64,000 nucleotides of DNA. It comes from Actinernus sp. WN-2022 (taxonomy: Eukaryota; Cnidaria; Anthozoa; Actiniaria; Actinernidae). Below are positions 1-12,414 of this stretch, piece after piece; the first letter of the stretch is position 1; every line of letters starts with the position of its first letter. The notes beneath the pieces were generated by a model that worked only from the letters and a program-made list of their open reading frames with translations, was not told the origin of the DNA and ran no database searches. The stretch spans positions 75,668,861 to 75,732,860 of the forward strand of contig JAOWCC010000019.1 in NCBI GenBank assembly GCA_030867875.1, read 5' to 3'. Both the position numbers and the translations under genes were made by a program.

Positions 1-20
1 ATTTTTTACCTGTTTTTCAG

Positions 21-3000
21 ATTGATACGCTGCTTACACTGGTATCTACTCTAGTAACAGATCAAGAAGACCAGCCATCAGAACCTGTATGTTCCAATAA
101 TCAAATAGCAATGTTTGGTTTGGTATACAACCAGCACAGTCTTTAACCCTGGGCTTAAACCAGTGTTTTCTCAAGAATGTGGCAACTTTTTAAAATGCTT
201 AATAATTAAGGAACACCAATAAGTGTTTAAAAGTGTCACTGCCAGAAGTGTATTCAGCAGCAGTCATCCTAGACTGCAGCATTAGCATGAAAATACTCAC
301 ACAGCCACATATAATTTCCCAGATGTAGTCCATGAAAGAATTATTAGAAGAAATTCAATGTTTCAAAATGAAATCCTAAAATGGATCAGTATCCAGAATG
401 CATCATTGAATCCTGGACGCAATATTTTTAGTTTGGACACACAGAATCCTAGGAAACCATACATGTATGAATATTAATGAGAACACCGCTCTGGGAAAAC
501 AGTGGAGTCGAATCATGAAAGCGAAATTGGTCAGTACAGGATGGTAAATCTACCTTTTTTCATGCTATTCCCAACATTTTAAAGTTTAGGAACATTCCTT
601 ACAGCAAGTGGTAAAGGGAAATTTACATGTATGTCAAAAGCACCAATATTCTATATTTTGGTGAATATTTAAAACAGCTAGGCCAAACCAACCTCTATTT
701 CATGATTTGACCTCAGGACGCTGTAATGGGTTTTGCATGTGGTCTATGGATGTATTTAAATAATATTAAGCAATGATATTTAACAAATTTACAATAATTA
801 TTTTACCGTGGTACAATGTATGCCCTCATTTACCATGTTCTGCATCATCGCATGATCACAATTGTTCACAAGGCACTAGCTGAGTGAATCCACAACAAAT
901 TTTGACCATCAGATGATGAAAATTGTGGTAAATAAGAGGACAAAATTACCACTGTAAGCTATCGTACTTTTAAACTAAAAATAGTGAAGCAAGCAGAACC
1001 AAGAAGACAAGGAAAATTGCAGGGGAAAAGTAACTTTTGCACACGCTATCACACAATCAATCGTATAATCTATCGTAGTATGTCCATTTCTAATGGCAAT
1101 TACAAAAATAGAAACTGGGCAGCTGTTGTTAAACTAGTTTTTTCCAGTCGAACATGGGCCATGAAGTACCCTCATTATTGTATCCATTGCTGTTTAACTA
1201 CAGGTTGATCCTGAAGACTTTGCTGAAGAGCAGCATCTGATGGGGAAATTCCTGACTTTGATGAAATCTGACAGCCCCGACCAACAATATCTGGTAAGTA
1301 ATGCCTGCCTTCAAAGGGGCTATGTCATGGTACTGCGCATGTATTGAGTAATCGCTCGTTTAGTAACTGTTAATTGGATACAAACAGTTAAACTTCCCTC
1401 CCTCGATGCTTGATTGAAAGGTTTTTCAATATTTTCCCTGGAGACTGTTTATATACACTGTTTGTTAGTCATTTTTGCATATTTGCTTTCATTTTAAGCA
1501 TCCCACATGGCCGAAAGGTTCGTTAGTTCATATCTAAATCGGTGAAAAAAACTTTCCGGCCCGGAAAAACGAATGTAAAGTCTTACCGTGACACAGCCCC
1601 TTTAAAGTCACCATTATACACATTGCTCCAGGTGAAATATACATGTACATGTAGGTGAAATGTTGTACTTTATTGGATTCACTGCTGGCAATTATTTTTC
1701 AGCCAATTTTTAATTAGAAAGACTAGTTAAGGGCAATTTCATTCTTGGAAATAAAAGTAAAGTAAAGTAAGTAACTCTTTATTTGACATTGGTAACTCAT
1801 AGCAGGCTGGTGAGATTGATAAACTTTCACAAGACCAATGTGGGACCTACGATTTTACGTCCTTACCTGAGAAGACGTGAAGGTTTAACCATTTGCAGTT
1901 AATTGAGAACGAGATTGTTTCACAAAGGCAGCACCTTCTACTCAGTTATTTTAAGATCCTGAGCATTGGTCCGGCTGGGTTTGAACCCGCAACCTCCTGC
2001 TCAACAGACCGGAGCTTGACTTTTTGAATGCCAACACCACAACCGGCGGCCATATTGGATTTTTGAGCATTTTCTTCGCTTTCTTCTTCATTTTCACTCT
2101 GATTCCTCTGAACTGTTACCACACTTTCCTCTCTTTCCTGTTCTAAATCCGAATCCTCAGCAAAAATTTCATTTAAAACCTGCTCTGTTGTAAACCCACA
2201 AGGACGAGCTGCCATGTTGTTTTGATCACATGAAAAACAACACAGAAATCCTGAATATAAAAAAGTTGAGATTGCAGTCAGTGGTCAGCGGTATTTTCAT
2301 TGGTCTCAGACCCTTCTCAACAACCACAAATAAAATTAACGAGCAACCGATGCTTACAATGTATATACATGTATATGTCCTAAGGTGATCAGTCACGTAT
2401 TTGTAGACGTATATATATTTTTTTATGTCTAGGGCATTCAAAGGGTTAACCACTGAGCTAACTGGGAGGCGGTTAGATTGGCAATTTCTTCTTTTCTGTT
2501 GTGCAACAAGAATCAATCTAACAAAGTATGATTGCTGAAAAAGCAAAACCATTTTGCACTTGAACAATGGTAAATTGTATACCATACATATAAAGCTGCT
2601 AGTGGCACAAAGGCCGCATTGACAGTAGGGTGTTAACCCTTTATTTGTCCCAGAGAAAATGCCTGAGCAATTAGCAGCCATGGACAGCTGTTATGGCCTC
2701 TTTGGGCTTCATCAGCATGGCGAAGCTAATGCTCAGGATGGGTTCCCACTAGAAACTATAAGATGAGTGAAAACTATGAACCATGTGGGATGGGGCTGAA
2801 TATGAAACCTTCCTGAGCAATTAGCAGCCATGGACAGCTGTTATGGTCTCTTTGGGCCTTGTCAGCATGGCTTAGCTAATACTCAGGATGGGTTCCCACT
2901 AGAAACTATAAGATGAGTGAAAACTATGAACCATGTGGGATGGGGCTGAATATGAAACCTTCCTGAGCAATTAGCTGCCATGGAGAGCTGTTATGGCCTC

Positions 3001-6000
3001 TTTGGGCCTTGTCAGCATGGCTTAGCTAATGCTCAGGATGGGTTCCCACTAGCCTGCGAACAGCATCCCCCTCTTGATGGGAGACCAGCAATGGGATGCT
3101 ATTTGCAGGCTAGATTCCCACTAGAAAGCTATCAGATGAGTGAAAGCTGTGAACCATGTGGGATGTGGCTGAATATGAGAAATGGTAAACTGAAACAAAG
3201 GCCATGTTGAAAGTGGAGCATTAGCCAATGATGTACACTTGCCTACAGAATTAAGTTAACAGCCAGATTCAGATTTAAATGTTACGGTGTGACTACTACA
3301 TGTATAACCAGGGCCACATAGCCAACAAGAACCAATCACATTGCAGAGTGAAAAGAAGGCATCCTAACTAGTTGTGGTTACTTGAGCCAATCAGTGTTGA
3401 TTACAAGACAATAGGATTTTGACTTGCTCAAGCTTGGTTTACTAGTTCTGAAGGCAAAGTCTTTCGAATGAAGAAAATCACATGCATGCTAGGATGTGTA
3501 TTTAGGAATGCTTTATTTTCATTTTGCAATGTGTTTAGTTCTTGTTGTCTTAAGTGGCCCTGGTTTCAGTAGTCACACTGTGTTTTAATAGTTCTTGTTG
3601 TCTTAAGTGGCCCTGGTTTCAGTAGTCACACTGTGTTTAGTTCTTGTTGTCTTAAGTGGCCCTGGTTTCAGTAGTCACACTGTGTTTAGTTCTTGTTGTC
3701 TTAAGTGGCCCTGGTTTCAGTAGTCACACTGTGTTTAGTTCTTGTTGTCTTAAGTGGCCCTTGTTTCAGTAGTCGCACTGTAAACCTTTGGTACAGTCTC
3801 TCCAAATGCAAAGTTTGATGTTCAAGTTTAATTTTACACTGTTTGCAAAAAAATATGATAAAGGTATAATAATCTAAAGCTTATAATTACTACAAAAGAG
3901 ACATAACTGAGAAGAGAACTATGAAATTGGTGCACAGTGGCCAAAGTAGCAAATGGTGTTGGGTTGGTCTGACACTGCCGATGTTGAAATAATAATGATT
4001 GAGTTTGTTTTAATTATTAACAGAAGATACATATTAGCTTGCCTATGTAAGTTAATTACATTCTTGTACAAATACATGTATCATGGTATTCTGTGAGCAG
4101 AGGTTTCTTTTAATCCCATATGCTGTAGCAAGCTCTGCCAACACCTGCAAAGTTTTTCTGTTGAGGATGTGCAATGATGATGAGGAAAGCATGACGTTTG
4201 CAAACTGCCAAATTGTTTTGGGGGAAAATGAGCCCATACTTTCATTGAAAGGCATTTTAATTCCTTCTTGATATCATGCACAAAATGACGTAATAGGAAG
4301 AAAACTGGTTTATCACTCAGATAGACCATATTGTGTACATGTACATCCAGAAATCGTGGGTGCCGGCAGACATTTATTTACCCTGGATCTGAGGTTGGAA
4401 ATCCGCTTCTCGTACAATGTAGCTCACAATATCGACAACGTGGTTCACAATATCGACAACGTGGTTCACAATATCGACAACGTGGATCACAATATCGACA
4501 ACGTGGCTCGACGGCCTCGGTTCGATCGACAGCTTCAAGCCTCTGGCATCCAGGGTAACATTAAAAGAAACCTCTGCTCGCAGAGTAATACTATTTAAGT
4601 AAGTATTTGTGATGCCAGCTTTTGAACAGTTTCTTTATTGCTTTCTCTCTTTGTAGATCTTAAATACTGCAAGAAAACACTTTGGCAGTGGTGGGGAAAA
4701 GAGAATAAAATACACATTACCACCGATTGTGTTCAGTGCATATCAGTTAGCCTTCCAATATAATGATGCAAAAGATGAGGTAAGTTTGAGATACAAAAGT
4801 ACATGCATGTATCAAAGTTACATGACTTTGTCCTCTATTGCCATTAATTTGTCAATAAAAGGTATGGAGGGTAGATGTCATTCTACAATGCAAAATAATA
4901 ATCTAACGAAGGCAAGCAATATTCAGCTAAGGAGGTAATCATGACAACCTAGTCAGTGGAAAATACTTACCTTGGTCTTAGACCTTCCACACGAGCAGTT
5001 GATGTGTGGGGCAGACTGTCCAGCAAGTGAATGCAAAGCAAGAACTGACCACAAGGGCAAGTTTGTCTACCAGTTAACTACATGACTTTTTATGATTAGC
5101 AATAATTTCATTTATATGACTCCAAAACATAACATCTTAAGCCAGATCAATATTATTGAAGGGTTGTGTGTTAAAATGGCGTTAGTGTCGATTTGACTGA
5201 GTGACACTCTTTGCTCTTATTTACATTCACTTTTCTTGTGTGTGACAATGCTGATAACAAAAAAAACCTCAAGATTTGCCAACAAAAATGACATCCAAGC
5301 CGTTGACCCCGTGTTCGATTCCTGGCTGTGGCATCAGAATTTGTTTTTCGTTTCCCTGCCCGAAATATCCTTAACATCATTCTATTTGTCTATTTCACGC
5401 CAATATTCTTTGAAACAACGAGAAAATTATGTAATAGCGCGCACTCTCTTCCAAATAGCCTTCTTACCCACACCCCTTCCCCTCGAAATAACAAATATGT
5501 TTGCTATAGAAATGGCTTGATTACTTGCTTGTTTTGAGCTGTCATAAATTCCTCTTTCAATTAAAAGGCTCTCTCAACTAGCGAGAAGGGAAAATAAGGT
5601 TTTCCTATTCTTAAGACAAAGTTATTTTTTTAGTTTTTGAAATTGACACTAACACCCCTTTTACACATGGCCCTTCAATTGAGCTATGTTGCTCAATTGT
5701 ATTTCTATCTGGTTAAAGGGACTAAAGTAGTTTGTCAGCCCTCCCATCCAGCCATCAGAGGTCTGGCAGCTACTATTGGCTTCAGACTTCCAGCTACTTC
5801 TGTGGCTTAACTTGTAATAGGATGATATATTATATTTAGGCAATTCTAAAAGCGCAGCTTTCTTTATCTGAATGAGGTAACAACCCAAAAAGGTATAAAT
5901 TATATAAAGAAACAAAGATAAAAACACAGAAATAACTGGTAGAATCAATGGAAATCAGTGCAACAGGTTTGGAAGAAAAAAGAAGATAATGGAAAATGAA

Positions 6001-9000
6001 AAAAAGGGAAGGAAAAAAAATCACAGCTGCTGCCAAGGTTTTGATCTGGGCCACCTGTTTTCAACAGCGCATGCGCAGTGCTTTTTTGGGCACGTCACTC
6101 GCCATGCATTGGGGTTCGGGTGTGAGGGAAACCAAAAGTCAGCCAATTTTTACTCTCATCCTATATCTATGGTTCTCCACTCACACAGGCCTTTGCCCAT
6201 GCAGGAGTAGCGCTATGAATATGGCAACTTTAATAAATATTGCCTTTTATGTCTACTTTTACAATTAATTAAGCCACTGCCTTGCTCTGTAAGTTTCTTT
6301 ATATATGTAACTGTACATGCAAATAATTATAGACTGCATTCATAATGACCGCCTCCTAATTTTCATTATTTGGAAGATAAATCTGTAGAGGGAAACTAAT
6401 ACTACCCAGGCTCAATGAAAGTGCTGTCCAATACCCAGGGTCTAGTGGATTTCCCTGTTGGACTAGTAGATTGGTTTGACAACTTACCTGATGGGCAAGG
6501 ACCCAAAATAGGCTTATTATTTTTTAGTTAATATAATTAATATCTGGGCAAGCTTGAAAGACCCAAAGGAACCCTGCTACCGCATGAAAGATCTTATTAT
6601 AAAAATTAGTAATTGTGTTCAGTTCTAGAGCAATATGGAAGTTAGGCATTTCAAATGGCAAAACAAAACAATGAAAACAAGGCCAGAAAGGTCCCATTGT
6701 TTTTCTCATACAGATCTAATTAATTTCCAATGGCTGTAACTTCATTGCTTTTTAATCTACAACACTCAAATTTCACAAGATCACAAATATCGACATACTC
6801 TTTCACATGGTAATGGTAATGTTTTCTGTACATGTGGATAAACTATTGAAACAAATGCACATTTATGAATACATTATTTTATTTTTGTATAGGATGATAA
6901 ATGGGACAAAAAGTGCCAGAAGATCTTCCAGTTCTGTCATCAGACAATCTGTGCCCTGGCCAAAGCTGAGTATGCTGAGCTGTCTCTCAGACTTTTTCTC
7001 CAGGGAGCTATGGCTGCTGGGAAAGTAGCCTTCTCCAATTCAGAGACAGTGGCATATGAATTTATGAGTCAGGTACGTTGCATTGTACTAAAAAGACCCC
7101 ATGTCAGCCATTAAGCTTTGTGCGACTCAAGCGAATTTTGTGACAGCAGTCGGTTACAAACTGTTTTCACATCAATTTAGTCAATAGTGCCGATTGTAGA
7201 GCTGATATATTGTAGAGCTGATATATTGTAGAGCTGATATGTTTTTCAATGCAAGTAGTTTGACCCATGTTATTTTTTTTATTGAATTCCGGCATTTTAT
7301 ATGATTTACATGTAACTTATTGCTATCATCTTCCTCAATTTCAGGCATTCTCTTTATATGAAGACGAGATCAGCGACTCAAAAGCACAGCTCGCTGCAAT
7401 TACTCTTATTATTTGTACCTTCGAACAAATGAGCTGCTTTGGTGAAGAGAACCATGAGCCTCTTAGGACACAATGCGCTCTTGCTGCCTCCAAACTACTC
7501 AAGAAACCTGACCAGTGCCGTGCTGTTGGGGTATGCTCGCATCTTTTCTGGTCTGGAAAATGTAGAGACCTGGAGGGTGGAGAGGTAAGAGGAGATAGGC
7601 CATTTTTTTCTTAAATTTTGAACCATGAATTCTGTGTTCAAATGGAGATGATGTACCCTGAAAATTTTGGTTGTCCAAGGGGCAACCCTGACTCAGTAGG
7701 GATTTGGACAACCATTAATTTCAAACCCTGATATTGTTTCACTTGTCAAATGGGGACTACTGGGTGGCGCAGCCACCCCGCCATTGGGTCACACCGCGGC
7801 AAAACGTTACGCGCATGCGTATTTGCTATTTCTTATCGGCGCGCGGCCGCCCCCAGTTTCCCGCGAAACTGAAATGAAACAACAGGCACATACCCGTGAT
7901 TTTAAAATTTCTGCGTAAAAGTACTATTTGTGAACTGTTTTGTCAAAAAATAAGAAAACTACTTAAAAGATAAGCCTAAGACTTTAACAGGTTGAAGTTT
8001 TCTTAATTTATAATTCACTGTGAGTTTACTAAGTTATAAAATTATTTACTAAAAAAGTTGAAACCCTCGGTAATTTGTATTTGATAGCAGAGCCTTCGTT
8101 CTTTTGGCCAGCGGAGCATACCGTTTTGCCGCGGTGTGCCATTGGGTATGCATTAAAATCATTAATTTAGGGTGAAACAAGGGGGAGGGGTGGGTGGGGG
8201 TTTCCCTGAAACCGTGATTGATCCAAAACGTCTATTGTTTGTTTGTTTCTATAATGTAGTGCCTTGATGGTAAGCGTGTTATGGAGTGTCTCAAGAAGGC
8301 TGTACGAATCGCGAACCAGTGCATGGACTGTACAGTACAAGTTCAACTGTTTGTGGAAATCCTCAATCGCTATCTCTACTATTATGAAAAGAATACAGAA
8401 ACGGTGAGTACTTTGTGATGAATATCCATGCTAAGTTCTCGTACAATGTCTTTAAACAAGGACCTGCACTATGAAAGGGCCTTAACCAGGTTGATGACAC
8501 CTTCAGTTGTCAATAAGCCCAGGGGCAGATCCAGGGAGAGTCTGTTTACCCAAAATGGTATTTAGTTGAAGCTATAACGAGCTAATGAATGGACTATTGA
8601 TAAACTTTTGGCTTGCGGCAAATACATAGGGCACCCGAAACAATGCAGGCTGTAGTTGTCTTACTACTTGTTTCATGAACTATGGGATGAGAGGTGAAAC
8701 GACTCGCCATTTCTCATCATACCCTCTAGAAAGCCATATTTCTAGCGCGACAATAGGCAATATTCGTATTCTCACGGACGAGCTGGAACGAACACTCGAT
8801 GGAGGCTCGTGCGGGGGAATTCGCTAAAAACTATTTAGCATTAGAAAAGATTCCCCCGCATGAGCCTCCATTGAGTGCTCGTTCCAGCTCGTCCGTGAGA
8901 ATACGAATATTGCCTATTAACATCAATTGCAATTACAATTACGTACTTCAACGTTACTTTAATTAGAAGTAGTCTGTACAGCAAAGAAAAGTGTTGTTCT

Positions 9001-12000
9001 TGTTAATTGCACACTCATTCCAAATGGTTAGTTTAAATTGTAAATTTAGAAACATCACAAGGTTCCTGGTTCAGAAACACTGCTAATTGATTTGATGAAA
9101 GACGGGTTTGTGCCAATTACAAAGCTCACCCAAATCAAAGTTGGAAGGTTATAGAAAGTGTACTAGTCTATTGAATTAGCGCAAACAGTTCTAATTCTGC
9201 AAAAAGCGGCTATTTTAACATTTGAAAAGCCACTCATTGTTTGTTTGAACTGGCGTGCACCGAGCGCAAGTCCTGTCCAAATGCGTTCAATTTTTATTTC
9301 AGAAGACAGAGTATTGCACATATTCAAATATTCTAGGGGGGGAGGGGGGGAGTGGGGGAGGCGAAACCCCTTGCGACACCGCTTTACACAACAAGCATTT
9401 TGCGAACGATAATCAAATTTTGGTATGCGCGCCACATGGCACCCCTTATTTTTGTCGTGTAAATGGAGATGTTACGGATACGCGTGCCCGCAAATCTAGG
9501 GGTGCCCAGACCCTGTGGAAAGGTAGTCTCGGCCCGCCTGTTTGGAGTGCCGTGCCCAAGTTCAATCAATCTTTATTTAGACACGGTGTGGCTCATCAGG
9601 TATAACATTTGGAGTAAAAGATATAATAATTACATTAATTATAGTGATATAAACTACTAACATTATGAAACTAATAATATTGGTATACTAAATTATTACT
9701 TATATAAAAAAAAAACTAAAAAAAAAAACTACTAATATTGGTATGCTAAAAATACTACTATATAAAAGAATTATAATTCTACTCTACAACTCTATAATCC
9801 CTATTATACTAATTCCTGTTTTACATGAGCGCCGTGTGATCTAAATTAATTACAATGGCGTATTTGTGAAGTCGTAGCAGTTAATTTTATTCTTGAAAGA
9901 TATTAGAGATTTTTCCTCCCGTATATCACTTGGCAGGCTGTTCCATAGGGTTGCTCCACGATAGCTGAAGCTGCGCTTGCAATAATTTGTGCGTGGAGTT
10001 TGAAGGAAGAATCTCTAAGAACATAATTAGTAATCTCATTTCGTGCTATGAATTTAGAACAAAGATATTCGGGAGCAAGATTATTTAGACATTTGAAGAC
10101 CATTATCGATAAATGAATAAGCCTCTGAGTCTTCAGATTCTTCCAGCCCAACGTTTTGAATAATCGTTCAGCATTGGAGTCATATGAAGCGTTTAAAAGA
10201 ACACGGGCAGCACGGTTCTGGAGTTTTTGTAGTTTGTCACTTAGACCCTTGTTAAAATTTTCCCACACTTGACTACAATAGTCAAAGTGTGGTTGGACCA
10301 ATGCATTGTACACGCTTAGTAATACTTTAAATGGAACAAAGGGTCTGATACGTTTTATGGCTCCAATGCCGGAGGCAATTTTCTTAGACGTAATTTCAAT
10401 GTGTTTTTCCCACGACAGGTTTTCATCAATATGCACGCCTAGTGATTTGGCCGTTTTGACTTGCTTGATTGCAATATTATTTATAGAGGATATGACGGTT
10501 TGTGATAGAGAGTTAGGAGTACCGTGCCCAAGTTAGGAGTGCCGTGCCCAAGACGCTTGTATGCGTCAGGGTTTTCAATAGAAGCCGGCAGCCGGCGAAT
10601 CTCGCCGGGTATTTTACATGAAATCGCCGCCTACTTTGATTGAAAAATTCCCCAAAAATTAGATATTTGCGCCAATGGCGCTCGATGCTCGCCGCCTACT
10701 CTTCAAGTTTTGCCACTTACTTCAAATGTTATTGAAAACCCTGATGCGTAAACTGGGTTTTAACGTCGGTAACTCGCGACAGTCCTGTAAAACTGATGAA
10801 CCTGAGGCCGACGAGGGGTCTACTAATTAAATTAATGTTCGCGAAGATCTGACCTGTGCAGAGTCTTAAAATAAATGAGAATTAACGGGAGCCGGGGTGG
10901 CGCAGAGGTTAAGCGCTTCGCCTCTATCCTTCGATCGTCGGATGCGGCAGTTTGTTGGTATCTCGCTCTTTTTACTAGGGTTTTCTGCGGTTTTCCTCTC
11001 TCCACAAAAATCACCACGCTAAATTCCAATTCGATCTGTGGTTTAGCCGGGCCCTGACTTTGATCAGCCCCTATGATCGTTTCAAGTCCTTTAAAATTCA
11101 GGGGTTTTTTTCCGAGTAGAAGTCTCGAGCCTTTGTCGTGAGTGAGACTGCTAGAAAGTCCCTTACATTCTGCCAATTTCTATATAAGCATGGCTAAGCA
11201 TGGCATAAGATGGCTTTATATACACCCATGAACCATGGTATGCCATGTTGTTATGTCATGTTTATCCACGTTAACAATGTTGAACCATGTTTAGCATAGA
11301 AATTAGCAGAATTAGAATGGACTTGATAGCAGTCTAATTGTGAATGGGCTTTTACACATTATTCCTGTTTTCCTTTGTTAAAATGCTAATGCTTAATACT
11401 CAATTTTTCCACCAAAATGCTCGTACAAGGTTGCATGCTAAAATGCTCGGAAATGCTCTCTTGAAAAACTAAATTATTACATTTCTTCAAGGTTATATCG
11501 TCAACAACACTAATGTATGTCAGCAAAATGGCGACAACCCTCACAGGTCAGCATTTTCTGTATTGTGTGTCGTCGGACCGCACTGGGCATTTTCGGTCAG
11601 CTGAGAATACGAACATGTTATGATGAGCCCAGGGCGCGCGTCCAACTGAAAGAAAGCAAAGGCAAGCACCCCTGTTACGTATGTGAAATGTTTCGCCATA
11701 AACAACAAAACTACTTGTCTTTAAAGCTAAGCCTAAAACTTGAACATGTTTTAAGTTTTCTTAATTTGTAATTTACTGTGAGTTTATTCAGCTATAAAAT
11801 TATTTACTAAGTAAGAGTTTCATACCGAGAACCGAGGTTCTAAGCCCTAAACATCCCGAGGGCCGTAGGCCGTAGGCCCAGAGGGATGTTTAGGGATTAG
11901 AACCGAAGGTTCTCGGTATGAAAGTGACTTATATCACATTTGGCGAGGTTTTCTCAAATAGAAGGAGGTTTAAAACTGAGTTATAAACCTCCCTGCAACA

Positions 12001-12414
12001 GTTATAAACCTCAGATTTGTTATTTAATTAGTCTATTGTTCAACGGGTTTATACCAGAGTTTCACCCCTATGAAGAACAAAGAAAACCGTGTCAAGTGTG
12101 ATATAAAGAGGTTTTAAGCCCCCGGAAACTCGTATTAATTTTGAACTCCAGAGCAGTGTTTTGAATCCTCAACCTCAGCTAACATTCAGTGATGTGATAG
12201 TAATTAAAACATTTCTTTATCAAATCCTTCCTAGGTAACACCTACTATCTTGAACCAGTTATTAGACAAGATCCGTGAGGACCTGCCAGGCTTAGAAGGA
12301 ACCGAGGAAACGGAACAAATCAACAAGCACTTCAAAAACACCATTGCTCACGTAGAACTCAAGAAACAGAGTAAAGATGAGGATTCGCCATCTTATGATG
12401 GAATCAGTATCTAA
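21..12414 (+). CDS. VPS35: VPS35, retromer core subunit (C-terminal part, 3' complete)
   Basis: Seven exons join in phase 0: 21-86, 1204-1293, 4657-4779, 6893-7072, 7345-7584, 8260-8403 and 12235-12414 (stop TAA 12412-12414). Together they give 340 residues, the C-terminal two fifths of a protein that is about 796 residues in humans; the 5' exons lie upstream of the window. Diagnostic stretches are [69 protein letters not shown] and ETEQINKHF, all near-identical to animal VPS35. The family forms the alpha-solenoid backbone of retromer on endosomes, and this C-terminal half carries the VPS29-binding region. Every intron has a GT donor and AG acceptor. One departure is that two residues in the usual KPDQGRAV stretch differ here (KPDQCRAVG). 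The identification is very secure; the 3' UTR end is not resolved. Confidence 0.96.
1310..1605 (-). mobile_element. TTAA-type MITE, copy 1, in VPS35 intron
   Basis: The element begins TTCAAAGGGGCTATGTCA (a mutated TTAA edge) and ends TGACACAGCCCCTTTAA, giving inverted termini around a roughly 296-bp non-coding body. The 42721-43039 element has the same body in the opposite orientation. TTAA edges fit piggyBac or Kolobok elements. It starts 16 bases after the donor of the 1204-1293 exon. Confidence 0.75.
1745..2016 (-). mobile_element. tRNA-derived SINE, family B, head missing
   Basis: Read on the minus strand, it has a B box (GGGTTCAAACCC), then a body shared with the fuller copy at 40463-40745 (AAGGTGCTGCC, CACGTCTTCTC, ATCGTAGGTCCCAC), and ends in a short A-rich tail with AATAAA and AAGTAA repeats. 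The A-box end is missing: it joins the piggyBac-like fragment at about 2016. Confidence 0.75.
2017..2300 (-). pseudogene. Possible piggyBac-like transposase N-terminal fragment
   Basis: On the minus strand an ATG at 2213-2215 opens a frame beginning [20 protein letters not shown], followed by an acidic Asp/Glu/Ser-rich run. Short N-terminal segments of this kind, with a V-L-x-E-I-F helix and an acidic tail, are common at the start of piggyBac-derived (PGBD-like) proteins in cnidarians. No DDD catalytic domain follows. The frame reads instead into an A/B-box SINE, so the last ~25 residues of the 89-codon frame are SINE sequence. The piggyBac link is inference; it could be another acidic N-terminus. 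Confidence 0.35.
2662..3200. repeat. 150-bp tandem repeat, three copies
   Basis: Units begin at 2662, 2812 and 2962, each with CCTGAGCAATTAGC and then GCCATGG, so the period is 150 bp. The third unit is interrupted at about 3052-3113 by a short inverted repeat (AGCCTGCGAACAGCATCCC against GGGATGCTATTTGCAGGCT). The copies are almost identical, suggesting recent expansion. Reading frames here are by-products of the repeat. Confidence 0.9.
3531..3781. repeat. 49-53-bp tandem repeat, five copies
   Basis: Five head-to-tail units contain GTTCTTGTTGTCTTAAGTGG and end AGTAGTCACACTGT. The second has a few extra bases (GTTTTAATAG). The array lies in the VPS35 intron before exon 4657-4779. Confidence 0.93.
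4379..4557. mobile_element. TACCCTGG fold-back element with 21-bp array inside
   Basis: The ends are inverted: TACCCTGGATCTGAGG on the left and CCTCTGGCATCCAGGGTA on the right. The interior is four to five units of a 21-bp tandem repeat (CACAATATCGACAACGTGG core, 4424-4506). Because 21 is a multiple of three, two frames read through as meaningless repeat peptides. Its terminus is shared with 27034-27847 and 44685-44870. Confidence 0.7.
5156..5678. mobile_element. Fold-back element, about 520 bp
   Basis: The left end TTGAAGGGTTGTGTGTTAAA, followed by GGCGTTAGTGTCGATTTGA, is inverted at the right end (AATTGACACTAACACC, CCCTTCAA). No coding capacity is recognised. It sits in the VPS35 intron 4780-6892. 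Confidence 0.55.
7190..7241. repeat. 17-bp tandem triplet
   Basis: Three copies of TTGTAGAGCTGATATAT lie side by side shortly upstream of the 7345 exon acceptor. Confidence 0.85.
7790..8138 (+). mobile_element. Non-autonomous DNA transposon, 9-bp TSD family, copy 1
   Basis: The termini are CACACCGCGGCAAAACG and its reverse complement (17 bp). The perfect direct repeat CCATTGGGT flanks both sides (7781-7789 and 8139-8147), a 9-bp target duplication. The 349-bp body has no reading frame. Nine-base duplications fit Mutator-like or Merlin-like elements; the sequence does not decide between them. A second copy is at 18127-18477. Confidence 0.9.
8752..8918. mobile_element. Fold-back element, 167 bp
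   Basis: The long inverted arms start AATAGGCAATATTCGTATTC and continue through CACGGACGAGCTGGAACGA, separated by a short AT-rich centre. A diverged relative at about 13051-13341 carries a nested insertion; this copy preserves the empty site. Confidence 0.85.
9561..10535 (-). pseudogene. 5'-truncated LINE (CR1/L2-like reverse transcriptase end), TSD-flanked
   Basis: On the minus strand an open frame runs from about 10520 to 9903. It contains the LINE reverse-transcriptase C-terminal signatures [41 protein letters not shown] and [15 protein letters not shown]. The endonuclease and the catalytic YADD are absent, as expected for 5' truncation. The 3' tail, read on the minus strand, ends AATAAAGATTGATTGAA. 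A 17-bp direct repeat GGAGTGCCGTGCCCAAG flanks the insert (9544-9560 and 10536-10552), with a further imperfect copy at 10516-10532. It lies in the last VPS35 intron and is presumably inert. Confidence 0.9.
10887..11125 (+). mobile_element. tRNA-derived SINE, family A, full-length copy
   Basis: The head is GAGCCGGGGTGGCGCAGAGG followed by TTAAGCGCTTCGCCTCT (A-box-like). The shared body includes TAAATTCCAATTCGATCTG and TTTGATCAGCCCCTATG. Relatives are at 32545-32791 (minus) and 15590-15690 (3' part only). Confidence 0.8.
11500..11815 (+). mobile_element. Degenerate relative of the 9-bp TSD family
   Basis: From about 11700 the sequence follows the interior of the 7790-8138 element (AAGCCTAA, AAGTTTTCTTAATTTGTAAT, ACTGTGAGTTTA, TATAAAATTATTTACTAA). 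Its CACACCGCGG termini are gone. Confidence 0.5.
11821..11920. repeat. 100-bp hairpin
   Basis: CATACCGAGAACCGAGGTTC and CTAAGCCCTAAACATCCC pair with their reverse complements at 11886-11920 around a GGCCGTAGGCCGTAGGCC tip. It is directly followed by another fold-back (11931-12104, termini ATATCACATTTGGCGAGG and the inverse of ATATCACACTTGACACGG). Confidence 0.85.

Noticed and set aside
3531..3781. Five ~50-bp units as possible CRISPR
   Set aside because: The copies are whole-unit tandem duplicates without variable spacers.
4424..4510. Regular 21-bp units resembling a CRISPR-like array
   Set aside because: The units are directly abutting with no unique spacers, and the surrounding genome is animal.
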